From assembly GCA_030064795.1 (NCBI GenBank), contig JASJEI010000367.1:1-6874 (forward strand): DNA of 6,874 nucleotides. The letters are read 5' to 3'. The notes below the pieces were generated by a model, which saw only the letters and a list, made by a program, of their open reading frames with translations, was not told the origin of the DNA and ran no database searches. The stretch is from Pleurocapsa sp. MO_226.B13 (lineage in GTDB: Bacteria; Cyanobacteriota; Cyanobacteriia; Cyanobacteriales; Xenococcaceae). The translations under genes were made by a program, and so were the position numbers. Shown here piece after piece: positions 1 through 6,526 of the stretch; position 1 is the stretch's first letter; each line of letters starts with the position of its first letter.

Positions 1-116
1 GGGACTAGGTAGGCATCTCTATCGTGCTTCAAGCTGCCACGCTTAGTTAGCTCAGTCTAAATGGCTAGACACTCTTTTAACTTGTCTCAACCGATTGGCT
101 TTCGGTTTTGGTCAAG

Positions 117-139
117 CCCACACCCTAAAGGGATGTGGG
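117..139. repeat. 9-bp hairpin around CCCTAAAGGG
   Basis: CCCACACCC (117-125) and GGATGTGGG (131-139) pair over nine positions with a five-base loop; the one mismatch becomes a U-G wobble in minus-strand RNA. It is GC-rich and stable. It could be a terminator without a U-tract for transcription from either side, or the end hairpin of an IS200/IS605-type element; the sequence does not decide. Confidence 0.6.
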
Positions 140-212
140 TGTGTGACTGAATTTTCTTCCTTGTTTTATCTTAACCAATCAATTCAAAGCTGACGAGCGA
201 CCCCCTAAAGGG
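123..212. repeat. two copies of the palindrome-like CCCTAAAGGG
   Basis: CCCTAAAGGG occurs at 123-132 and 203-212, 80 bp apart. Each copy is followed downstream by GTGACTG (143-149 and 225-231), though at slightly different distances. The repeat of both blocks in order suggests a related structural module rather than an isolated coincidence. Confidence 0.5.
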
Positions 213-248
213 TTCAATAGCTTCGTGACTGTGGGGTAACCCGTCCAA

Positions 249-284
249 ACTACTTCACCGCGCCACCGTTAGTGGTGAAGTAGT
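249..284. repeat. perfect 11-bp inverted repeat, 14-nt loop
   Basis: ACTACTTCACC (249-259) and GGTGAAGTAGT (274-284) are exact reverse complements. The loop contains CCAC (263-266), which could instead pair with GTGG (272-275), giving a competing inner hairpin. The start lies 61 bp beyond the antiporter stop, so it could end or protect that transcript's 3' end. Neither strand has a following T-run, which argues against a textbook intrinsic terminator. Confidence 0.7.
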
Positions 285-315
285 GCGTCGTGGGAAGGTG
301 CAAAGGAACGCGCGA

Positions 316-339
316 GTCGTGACAGAGCACGTCGTGACA
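316..339. repeat. GTCGTGACA direct repeat, 15-bp period
   Basis: GTCGTGACA is found at 316-324 and again at 331-339; the core GTCGTG also appears at 287-292 and CGTGAC at 224-229. The last copy ends six bases before the antiporter stop codon. In the RNA, CGTG (318-321) can pair with CACG (328-331). Confidence 0.55.
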
Positions 340-344
340 AAGTA

Positions 345-1745
345 CTATGCTGCCTCCACTTGTGATAACTTTTCTATCCCTTTTGTTGATGATGGGAAAA
401 CCAATCTCAGTAATAAAGGTGCAATCAAAGTAGTAACGATTACCATGACAATTAGTGCTGCATTAAGAGATTCGGATAAAATTCCTGTTGCTGCACCTAA
501 ACCGGCAAACACTAATCCCACCTCACCACGAGGAATCATACCTACCCCTATTGCCAGCCTATTAATCGGTTTATCGGTGAAAGTAACAAACCCTGCCGCT
601 ACTTTACCAATTACTGCGATCGCAATCAGACAAGCAGCAATAATTAAACCTTCTCGATTTTCTGGAACGAAAGGATTGAGAATACTTAGGTCAACTCTAG
701 CCCCAATAGTAACAAAGAAGATAGTCGTGTAGACATAAACAAAAGGTTCAAACAACCGTGCTAATCGGTCTTTAATACTCATTCCCCCTAGAACTAAGCC
801 TGCTGCAAATGCTCCTAATAACGCTTCTAAACCAATAACAACTGCTGCTAAAGCCAGAATATATAGAAAGATTAGAGAGAATAATATCAAGGCAGCAGGA
901 TTTTTAAACTGCTCTACTATAGGGGTAAAAATCGGGCAAAAATAACGGTTGAGCAAAATTGCTATTAAAATAAAAGCTGTGGCACTGACTAGTAGAGAGA
1001 TGATCTTAGTAATTTCAATCTCTCCAGTTTTGACTAGGCTTAAGGCAATAGCGAGTACTACAATACCCAAAATATCATCAAGAATCGCAGCACCCAAAAT
1101 AATTTGACCTTCACGGGATTGAAGACGCTCGATATCGTGTAATACTTTAGCTGTGATTCCGATACTAGTTGCAGTTAAAGCCGCTCCAGTAAACAGAGCT
1201 GGAATTGTTGGTACATCAAACAGAGTAATCAGAGTAACTGTACCTATAGCTAAAGGTAGAACTACGCCAGTAACCGCAACAGTGGCTGCTTGAGTTCCAA
1301 CTTGGATGAGCTCGCCTAAATTAGATTCGAGTCCAGTAACAAACAACAAAGTCAATAGTCCAATATTGGCACTTTCGTTAACAAACGCCTGCATTTGAAA
1401 TCGATAGGCAGTGGTTATAGTTTCAGGCTCGGCTTGTGTTACCCAGCCCAAAAATAGAAGTATACTGCTGTTGGCTTGTTCACTCACTTCAGAAAAAACC
1501 AATATACTAACTATTGAGCCACCCATGATTATGCCAGTTGTCAAATCTCCCAACACTGTTGGTAAACCTAAGCGCATACATAGTTCACCCAAAAGAACAC
1601 TTAGAAGAAAAATTGTGCCAGCAGTAACCATCAGTGAGGCAACTACCGCTTTGGAGTAGGCTTCACCCGAAGTCACCTCTGCCAGTGTAAAAGAAGTGAT
1701 TCCTTTAATAAAAGGTGTTTGCCACAGGATGAGGGGATCGATCAT
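345..1745 (-). CDS. CPA2-family cation:proton antiporter (Na+/H+ exchanger, NhaS3/KefB-like)
   Basis: A 466-aa integral membrane antiporter with about 12-13 hydrophobic segments, exchanging Na+ or K+ for protons. Family marks are GLPTVLGDLTTGIIMGG (60-76), LLFVTGLESNLGEL (133-146), ATSIGITAKVLHDI (192-205), the ion-binding Asp-Asp pair at 223-224 (AILDDILGIVVLA), the helix-10 Lys381 (IGKVAAGF) and GMIPRGEVGLVFA (402-414) near the C-terminus. The Asp-Asp pair is typical of electrogenic Na+/H+ members, so sodium is more likely than potassium, but this is inference. A long extracytoplasmic loop (about 84-122) separates the early helices. No C-terminal RCK/TrkA regulatory domain is present. The frame is open a further 71 codons upstream (to 1958, overlapping the RND gene); I chose the ATG at 1745 because it puts only a short tail before the first helix. 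No clear Shine-Dalgarno is visible. It may be read through from the efflux operon. Confidence 0.9.
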   Translation of the reverse strand: MIDPLILWQTPFIKGITSFTLAEVTSGEAYSKAVVASLMVTAGTIFLLSVLLGELCMRLGLPTVLGDLTTGIIMGGSIVSILVFSEVSEQANSSILLFLGWVTQAEPETITTAYRFQMQAFVNESANIGLLTLLFVTGLESNLGELIQVGTQAATVAVTGVVLPLAIGTVTLITLFDVPTIPALFTGAALTATSIGITAKVLHDIERLQSREGQIILGAAILDDILGIVVLAIALSLVKTGEIEITKIISLLVSATAFILIAILLNRYFCPIFTPIVEQFKNPAALILFSLIFLYILALAAVVIGLEALLGAFAAGLVLGGMSIKDRLARLFEPFVYVYTTIFFVTIGARVDLSILNPFVPENREGLIIAACLIAIAVIGKVAAGFVTFTDKPINRLAIGVGMIPRGEVGLVFAGLGAATGILSESLNAALIVMVIVTTLIAPLLLRLVFPSSTKGIEKLSQVEAA

Positions 1746-1863
1746 CTTTTTTATAGATAAAGTTTTGATTTGGACGAGGTCAATTTCAAAAATTAGATAG
1801 GGAGTATTAGGCCGTAAATATTTTTTAAAATTGATTGATTGGCTTGAGTTAATGGCTGTGAAC

Positions 1864-4800
1864 TCAGTTCTCAGATTTGATAGCATTATTTTCAGTATTA
1901 GGAGCATAAGGAGATAGTCCTTTGCAACTATCCTTAAAGCGACAAAAGGTCTTAGCAATTACAATGTATAAAACTGGTACTACCAGCAAGCTTAAAAAAG
2001 TAGAGACAATCATACCTCCGAAAACAGCCGTGCCAAGAGATTGTCGGCTAGCTGCACCCGCTCCCGTAGCAATGGTCAGAGGAAAAATACCAATTAAAGT
2101 AGAAACAGCCGTCATAATAATCGGTCGTAAACGCTGTTGAGCTGCTTCTACTGTAGCTTTGACGAGAGGAAGACCTTGGTCTCGTAATTGGTTAGCAAAT
2201 TCTACGATCAAGATAGCATTCTTGCTAGCTAAACCAATCAGCATTACTAGACCAACTTGACAGTAAACATCATTGGACAGACCTCGCAGCGACTGTGCTA
2301 ACAAAGCACCTAAAACTGCCAATGGAACTGCCAGAAGAATTATAAAAGGGTCAACAAAATTTTCATACTGAGCAGCTAACACTAGAAAGACGAACAGAAT
2401 TCCTAAACCAAAGATAAAGGGGGCTTGACCACCAGACTCTACTTCTTCTAAAGAGATTCCCGACCATTCGTAGCCTATATTATTTGGCAAGATCTCCTCA
2501 GCTAATTCTTCCATTGCGGCGATCGCTTGACCAGAACTGTAGCCAGGAGCAGCCGAGCCATTAATTTCAATCGCTCGGAACAAATTATAATGATTGATTG
2601 TTTGGGCACCTGTAATTGAATTAACTTGCACCAAATTACTTAAACGGATCATCTCACCTTGTTGGGAGCGAACGTATAGCTGACCAATATCTTCTGGATT
2701 GGAGCGGAACTGTTGATCGGCTTGGATATATACCCTATAAGTTCGTCTGAAGGCGTTGAAATCATTAACGTATCGAGAACCCAAGAAACTTTGGAGGGTA
2801 TTGAGAATATCATCTACATCAACTTGTAATGCTTTTGCTCGTTCACGATTAATTTCAATTTGTAATTTGGGTGAGGAAGCAGTATAAGTACTAAAAACTC
2901 CTTGTAATTCTGGTCTTTCATTAGCGCGTGCTACTAGCTCATCTCTAAATTGAACTAGGGTATTTAGATCATTATCGCCACGATCTTGTAACTGTAAAAC
3001 AAATCCACCAAAACTGCCCAACCCTTGAATAGCAGGAAGACCTGTTGAAATGATGTTGGCTCTCAAAATCTGGGATAGTGGCTCAGTTAAACTCTCGATA
3101 ATTCCCTGCTGTGACTGTTCGGGTTCAGTTCTCTCACCCCAAGGATTAAGGGGAGTAAACACAATAGCATTGTTAGGATTATTACCAGTAAAACCAAAAC
3201 CACCGATTGTAAAAGCTCCTCTGACTTCAGGAAGATCTAACACTTCTGGCTCAATTTCAGAGGTTACTTGTTGGGTATACTCAAGAGACGTACCATCTGG
3301 TCCTTGCACAATATTGAGAACCATTCCTTGGTCTTCATCAGGAAGAAATGCTGTCGGTACGTTTATGTAAAGCCAACCTGTCACACCCAAAGAGGCAACA
3401 AATAAGGTTAATACGATCAATTTGAAGCCCATCATCTGATACAGCAGGCTTTGATAGCTTCGGCGCATCAGATCTATTGCCTGATTCATACGAGCAAATA
3501 CCCAGTTTAGCCAACCAAGCCAGCCACTAAGCTCCTGCTTCGGACGAACCAACAAAGCTGAGAGAGCAGGAGTTAATGTGAGGGCGTTAAAAGTAGAAAT
3601 AACAATAGAAAAGGCAATTGTTAGGGCAAATTGCTTATAAAGCTGTCCAGTGGTTCCTGGGAAAAACGCGACAGGGACAAATACTGCCAAAAGAACCAGA
3701 GAAGTAGCAATCACTGCCCCAGATAGTTCTCTCATTGCATCCATTGCTGCCAGATGCGGTTTCATCCCCTGTTCCTGAACTTTACTAGCGACCTCCTCTA
3801 CTACAACGATAGCGTCATCAACCACCATTCCAGTGGCTAAGGTTAGTCCGAACAAAGTCAGACTATTGATCGAAAAATCGAACACCTTAACAAAAGCAAA
3901 AGTACCGATTAAAGAAATCGGAATTACACAGGCTGGAATTAAAGTTACTCGCCAGTTCTGTAAAAATAAAAATAGAACTATGATTACTAGTACTATCGCT
4001 TGAATCAGCGTAATTACAACCTCTTTACGAGCTTCAACGATAAACTGGGTTGGATCGTAAGGAAAATCATAGTTCAATCCTGGGGGCAAATCCTTTTTTA
4101 TTTCCGCTAGTTCCGCTTTAACGGCTTCAGCAATTTCTAAAGCATTACTGCTACCACCAGGAATTTGACGAATCTGGTAACCTACAGCACGCTTCCCATT
4201 CCACCGTGCAAACGTATTATAATTTTCTGCTCCAAATTCAGCTCGACCAACATCTTTGAGTCTAATCAGCGTTCCATTGTCTTCCGTCCTGAGAACAATA
4301 TCTTCAAATTCAGAAACTTCTCTGAGGCGACCAACCGCCTGTAAAGATAGTTGATACATTTGTCCATCGGGAGCTGGAGGTTGTCCAATGTTTCCCGCGC
4401 CTACCTGTAGGTTTTGTTCTTCGAGGGCATCAACTACATCTTGAGCCGTTAAACCACGACCAGCTAGACGATTAGGATCTAACCAAACACGCATTGCCAA
4501 ACGACGTTCCCCAAAGGGTTCTATTTCTGCTACCCCCTTTATTCGTCTTAAGCGATCTAAAACATAAAGATCTGTATAATTACTGATAAATTCCTCATCA
4601 TATTGATCGTCTTCAGAATAAAAAGGCATTGCTAAGACGACACCGCTAGACTGCTTACTCACAGATACTCCCGTTTGTCGAACGGCATCTGGTAACTGCG
4701 GTTCGGCGATCGATACTCGGTTGAGAACATCTACTGCTGCAATGTCTACGTTATATCCCTGTTCAAAAGTAACTGTAATACTGCTAGTACCATCATCACC

Positions 4801-5049
4801 ACTAATTGAACTCATGTACCTCATACCTTGAACGCCGTTAATTTGCCGTTCTAAAACAGTTGTAACCGTCTCTTCCACAACTGGGGCACTGGCACCAATA
4901 TATTCGGCAGAAACTAAAACCTGGACGGGGCTAATATCTGGGTACTGCTCGACTGGAAGAGTCGGAATACTAATTGCACCAACTATTAGAACAACTATCG
5001 AGCAGACAATTGTCAATACAGGTCGTCGGATAAAAAACTCAACAAACAT
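1864..5049 (-). CDS. RND multidrug efflux transporter, HAE1/AcrB-type inner-membrane permease
   Basis: A 1061-aa proton-driven pump subunit, full length for the HAE1 family (AcrB is about 1050). It begins with the classic MFVEFFIRRP and the first membrane helix, followed by a large periplasmic loop (about 30-340), helices 2-6 (about 342-500), helix 7 (about 543-562), a second periplasmic loop (about 565-870) and helices 8-12 (about 875-1034). The proton-relay residues are present: Asp411-Asp412 in GMVVDDAIVVVEE, Lys943 in GLASKNAILIVEF, and the RLRPIIMT motif at 973-980. Phe179 (EPFG) and Phe618/Phe620 (GGFGFTG) line up with hydrophobic-pocket phenylalanines of AcrB, supporting hydrophobic or amphiphilic substrates, though specificity is unknown. 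The frame can start at a TTG at 5061, but the ATG at 5049 gives the standard family N-terminus. It follows the adaptor gene by 48 nt on the same strand, forming a two-gene efflux operon that lacks a TolC gene here. Confidence 0.96.
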   Translation of the reverse strand: MFVEFFIRRPVLTIVCSIVVLIVGAISIPTLPVEQYPDISPVQVLVSAEYIGASAPVVEETVTTVLERQINGVQGMRYMSSISGDDGTSSITVTFEQGYNVDIAAVDVLNRVSIAEPQLPDAVRQTGVSVSKQSSGVVLAMPFYSEDDQYDEEFISNYTDLYVLDRLRRIKGVAEIEPFGERRLAMRVWLDPNRLAGRGLTAQDVVDALEEQNLQVGAGNIGQPPAPDGQMYQLSLQAVGRLREVSEFEDIVLRTEDNGTLIRLKDVGRAEFGAENYNTFARWNGKRAVGYQIRQIPGGSSNALEIAEAVKAELAEIKKDLPPGLNYDFPYDPTQFIVEARKEVVITLIQAIVLVIIVLFLFLQNWRVTLIPACVIPISLIGTFAFVKVFDFSINSLTLFGLTLATGMVVDDAIVVVEEVASKVQEQGMKPHLAAMDAMRELSGAVIATSLVLLAVFVPVAFFPGTTGQLYKQFALTIAFSIVISTFNALTLTPALSALLVRPKQELSGWLGWLNWVFARMNQAIDLMRRSYQSLLYQMMGFKLIVLTLFVASLGVTGWLYINVPTAFLPDEDQGMVLNIVQGPDGTSLEYTQQVTSEIEPEVLDLPEVRGAFTIGGFGFTGNNPNNAIVFTPLNPWGERTEPEQSQQGIIESLTEPLSQILRANIISTGLPAIQGLGSFGGFVLQLQDRGDNDLNTLVQFRDELVARANERPELQGVFSTYTASSPKLQIEINRERAKALQVDVDDILNTLQSFLGSRYVNDFNAFRRTYRVYIQADQQFRSNPEDIGQLYVRSQQGEMIRLSNLVQVNSITGAQTINHYNLFRAIEINGSAAPGYSSGQAIAAMEELAEEILPNNIGYEWSGISLEEVESGGQAPFIFGLGILFVFLVLAAQYENFVDPFIILLAVPLAVLGALLAQSLRGLSNDVYCQVGLVMLIGLASKNAILIVEFANQLRDQGLPLVKATVEAAQQRLRPIIMTAVSTLIGIFPLTIATGAGAASRQSLGTAVFGGMIVSTFLSLLVVPVLYIVIAKTFCRFKDSCKGLSPYAPNTENNAIKSEN

Positions 5050-5097
5050 AAACTTTGCCAAAGGACTAGAAAAATTTAAGCGATGTATCTCAAGACT

Positions 5098-6336
5098 TCA
5101 AGATTCATCAGGGATGATAGCTGTACCGTCAGATAAATTGAGAATACCCGTTACGATCAAGTTATCTCCTGGCTCCAATCCTTTGATAACCTGATAGTTA
5201 TTACCCTGAATATTACCCAGCTCAACAGCCTGTTGTCGCGCGATTAGTTGAGGTTGTCCTGGTTGGGATTCTTCTGACTCTTGCGAAACATATACAAAAG
5301 CTTGAGTTCCAATGCGAGATACAGAGCTAGTTGGGATTAATACTCCTCGATCCTGTCTCCATATCACTTTTGCTTTTACGAATTGCCTATCACGTAAACG
5401 ACCATTAGGATTAGGGAAGCGAGCTTTAGCGAGAACTGATTGAGCATTGTCATTAACTCGTGGAGAGATGAAACTAATTCGACCCGTAACAATTGGCTCA
5501 TTTTCCTGACCAACTCTTAGCTCGACTGGAAGCTCTAATTGCAAATTAGAAGCAGCTTCTAAAGGAACTGAGAAGCGAAGTTCCATAATACTGTTTTGTG
5601 TCACCACCGTTAGCCGCTCTCCGACACTAAGGTAGTCACCAACTTTGACAGGAATATCGCCAACAACACCAGCAACAGGTGCAATAATACGTGTATCTTC
5701 AAAGTTCTCGTTGACTACGTCCACTTCTGCCTTAGCTTGGGAGAGTGAAGCATTTGCCTCTTCAAATGTAGCTCTGGCAGCTTCAACTTGCTTGTTGGCA
5801 GCATCAAGAATAGCAACTGCGCGATCGCGATCGCGTCTGACTCGATCTAACTGCTGTTGGGCTTGTGCCCCTTCTGATACTAGAAAAGTAGTACGATCAA
5901 ATTCAGAATTCTGTAACTCTAACTCTGCTGCCACACTGACTCGTTCCGCTTCAGCAGCTAGGAGTTCACGCTGTGCTCTTTCACGCGCCGATCTAGCAAC
6001 ATCAACGTTAGCGATCGCACTACTGACCTGTGCCTGACTTCTATCTAAACGCAGTTGAGCAATCGGCTCTCCTGCACTGACTCTATCTCCAGGTTGGGCA
6101 AAAATCTCAATAATTCTACCATCAGTTTCCGCTCGTAAAATTGCTCTTTGCTGAGCTTCTAAGCTACCCACAAATTCCGAACTTTCCTCAACAATAGCTT
6201 GCTTTACTTCTAAAAGTTTTACTTTCGTACCTGGGGGCTGATCGGCTTGAGCAGAAGGCTCACTACTACTACAGCTCCCTAGCAAAAGTAAAGCAAATAT
6301 AGCCGAAAATAATTTATTATATTTAATGGTGTTCAT
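5098..6336 (-). CDS. RND efflux periplasmic adaptor (membrane fusion protein), AcrA/HlyD family lipoprotein
   Basis: A 412-aa adaptor that would join the RND transporter encoded just downstream to an outer-membrane channel. A hydrophobic signal segment (about 8-20) ends in a lipobox-like LGSC, predicting lipidation at Cys22 and a Ser-rich linker after it. Next come the first half of the lipoyl/barrel-sandwich domain (about 60-96, with QPGDRVSAGEPIAQL), a long Ala/Glu/Arg-rich alpha-helical coiled-coil hairpin (about 97-212), the second lipoyl half (about 214-247, IIAPVAGVVGDIPVKVGDYL), a beta-barrel (about 250-335) and a membrane-proximal domain ending in GLEPGDNLIVTGILNLSDG. The frame is open further upstream, to a TTG at 6399 and an ATG at 6390. 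I chose the ATG at 6336 because it places the lipoprotein signal peptide at the N-terminus, and the best promoter would start transcription below those upstream codons. No strong Shine-Dalgarno is visible. Drug or solvent substrates cannot be inferred. Confidence 0.93.
   Translation of the reverse strand: MNTIKYNKLFSAIFALLLLGSCSSSEPSAQADQPPGTKVKLLEVKQAIVEESSEFVGSLEAQQRAILRAETDGRIIEIFAQPGDRVSAGEPIAQLRLDRSQAQVSSAIANVDVARSARERAQRELLAAEAERVSVAAELELQNSEFDRTTFLVSEGAQAQQQLDRVRRDRDRAVAILDAANKQVEAARATFEEANASLSQAKAEVDVVNENFEDTRIIAPVAGVVGDIPVKVGDYLSVGERLTVVTQNSIMELRFSVPLEAASNLQLELPVELRVGQENEPIVTGRISFISPRVNDNAQSVLAKARFPNPNGRLRDRQFVKAKVIWRQDRGVLIPTSSVSRIGTQAFVYVSQESEESQPGQPQLIARQQAVELGNIQGNNYQVIKGLEPGDNLIVTGILNLSDGTAIIPDES
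5821..5834. repeat. two overlapping HIP1 octamers
   Basis: GCGATCGC occurs at 5821-5828 and 5827-5834, overlapping by two bases inside the coiled-coil part of the adaptor gene, where it encodes alternating Arg and Asp residues. Further single copies are at 616-623, 2519-2526 and 6011-6018. HIP1 abundance is a hallmark of many cyanobacterial genomes. Confidence 0.9.
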
Positions 6337-6369
6337 TGTAGTCGCTTGTAAATTTGAGAACAACTTAAT

Positions 6370-6408
6370 GTCGTATAGGAGTTTGTACATCACTCTCAAA
6401 CATACGAC
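6370..6408. repeat. 7-bp inverted repeat framing the candidate efflux promoter
   Basis: GTCGTAT (6370-6376) and its exact reverse complement ATACGAC (6402-6408) are separated by 25 nt. The first arm covers the -10 hexamer and the second lies just upstream of the -35. It could be a pair of half-sites for a repressor. A 7-bp match in so short a stretch can arise by chance, so confidence is low. Confidence 0.25.
6372..6399 (-). promoter_or_regulatory. candidate sigma70-type promoter of the efflux operon
   Basis: On the minus strand TTGAGA (6394-6399; 5/6 match to TTGACA) is followed after 16 nt by TATACG (6372-6377; 4/6 match to TATAAT). Transcription would begin near 6365, about 30 nt upstream of the adaptor ATG at 6336 and downstream of the alternative in-frame starts, which agrees with the chosen start. 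A competing AT-rich -10-like TATAAA lies at 6460-6465. No start site is experimentally known. Confidence 0.35.
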
Positions 6409-6482
6409 TCTGACATGAAGCGAAGATTGTTTTAATTAAACTTGGTTGTGACGAATCTATTTATAAATTGAAGCTTGTAGCG

Positions 6483-6526
6483 TGCAGCCATTATTTTGAG
6501 TTAGCAAAATTTGCAGCCACCATTTT
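6483..6526. repeat. 15-nt direct repeat upstream of the efflux operon, possible activator site
   Basis: Two copies of TGCAGCCANNATTTT on the plus strand start at 6483 and 6512; 13 of 15 positions match (TGCAGCCATTATTTT and TGCAGCCACCATTTT). Start-to-start distance is 29 bp, close to three helical turns. The distal copy reaches into the ferredoxin stop codon. The proximal copy lies where the -35 element of the TATAAA at 6460-6465 would be, a layout typical of activator-dependent promoters. The binding protein is unknown. Confidence 0.45.

Larger units (their letters stand above)
141..340 (+). mobile_element. possible truncated group II intron 5' part (domain I); tentative
   Basis: From 141 the plus strand reads GTGTGAC, fitting the GUGYG 5' end of group II introns, directly after a strong hairpin (117-139) of the kind some such introns insert behind. 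The following 200 nt fold into several stems and contain ACAGAGCACG (322-331), a string I recall from domain I of the Lactococcus Ll.LtrB intron. No domain V, no intron-encoded reverse transcriptase and no 3' end are present, so at most this is a fragment ending near the antiporter's 3' end. The alternative is the structured right end of an IS200/IS605 (TnpB) element read from the left, or an unrelated structured RNA. Confidence 0.28.
1..344. other. structured non-coding region downstream of the antiporter
   Basis: No open reading frame here has support. All three plus-strand frames are closed early in the window, and an ORF starting at 283 is only the antisense shadow of the antiporter. The stretch is unusually rich in inverted and direct repeats: GTCTA/TAGAC (55-59/66-70), AACCGA/TCGGTT (89-94/102-107), the hairpin 117-139, GGGTT/AACCC (210-214/238-242), and the 11-bp repeat 249-284. 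None is followed by a T-run on either strand, so no classical terminator can be called for the antiporter. The density of structure suggests a structured RNA or a decayed mobile element. Confidence 0.6.

Noticed and set aside
41..118. A functional tRNA-Lys gene
   Set aside because: Acceptor stem, D-stem pairing and the TTCRA T-loop are missing; only isolated motifs match.
1..344. CRISPR array or tracrRNA-like region
   Set aside because: No regularly spaced repeats of 25-40 nt with unique spacers; the repeats here are short and irregular.
283..732. Plus-strand open frame of 149 codons
   Set aside because: It lies almost wholly antisense to the antiporter, has low-complexity composition typical of an antisense frame, and matches no family I recognise.
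1411..1659. Plus-strand open frame of 82 codons
   Set aside because: Antisense shadow of the antiporter's N-terminal helices.
1922..2140. Plus-strand open frame of 72 codons
   Set aside because: Antisense shadow of the RND C-terminal region, with no own signals.
3050..3370. Plus-strand open frame of 106 codons
   Set aside because: Antisense to the second periplasmic loop of the RND transporter, whose frame is clearly the real one.
5645..6037. Plus-strand Ser/Ala/Thr-rich open frame of 130 codons
   Set aside because: Mirror of the Ala/Glu/Arg-rich coiled coil of the adaptor; composition is that of an antisense frame.
6504..6514. GCAAAATTTGC near-palindrome as a ferredoxin terminator
   Set aside because: Only five weak base pairs around a single central base, with no room for an RNA loop and no T-run.
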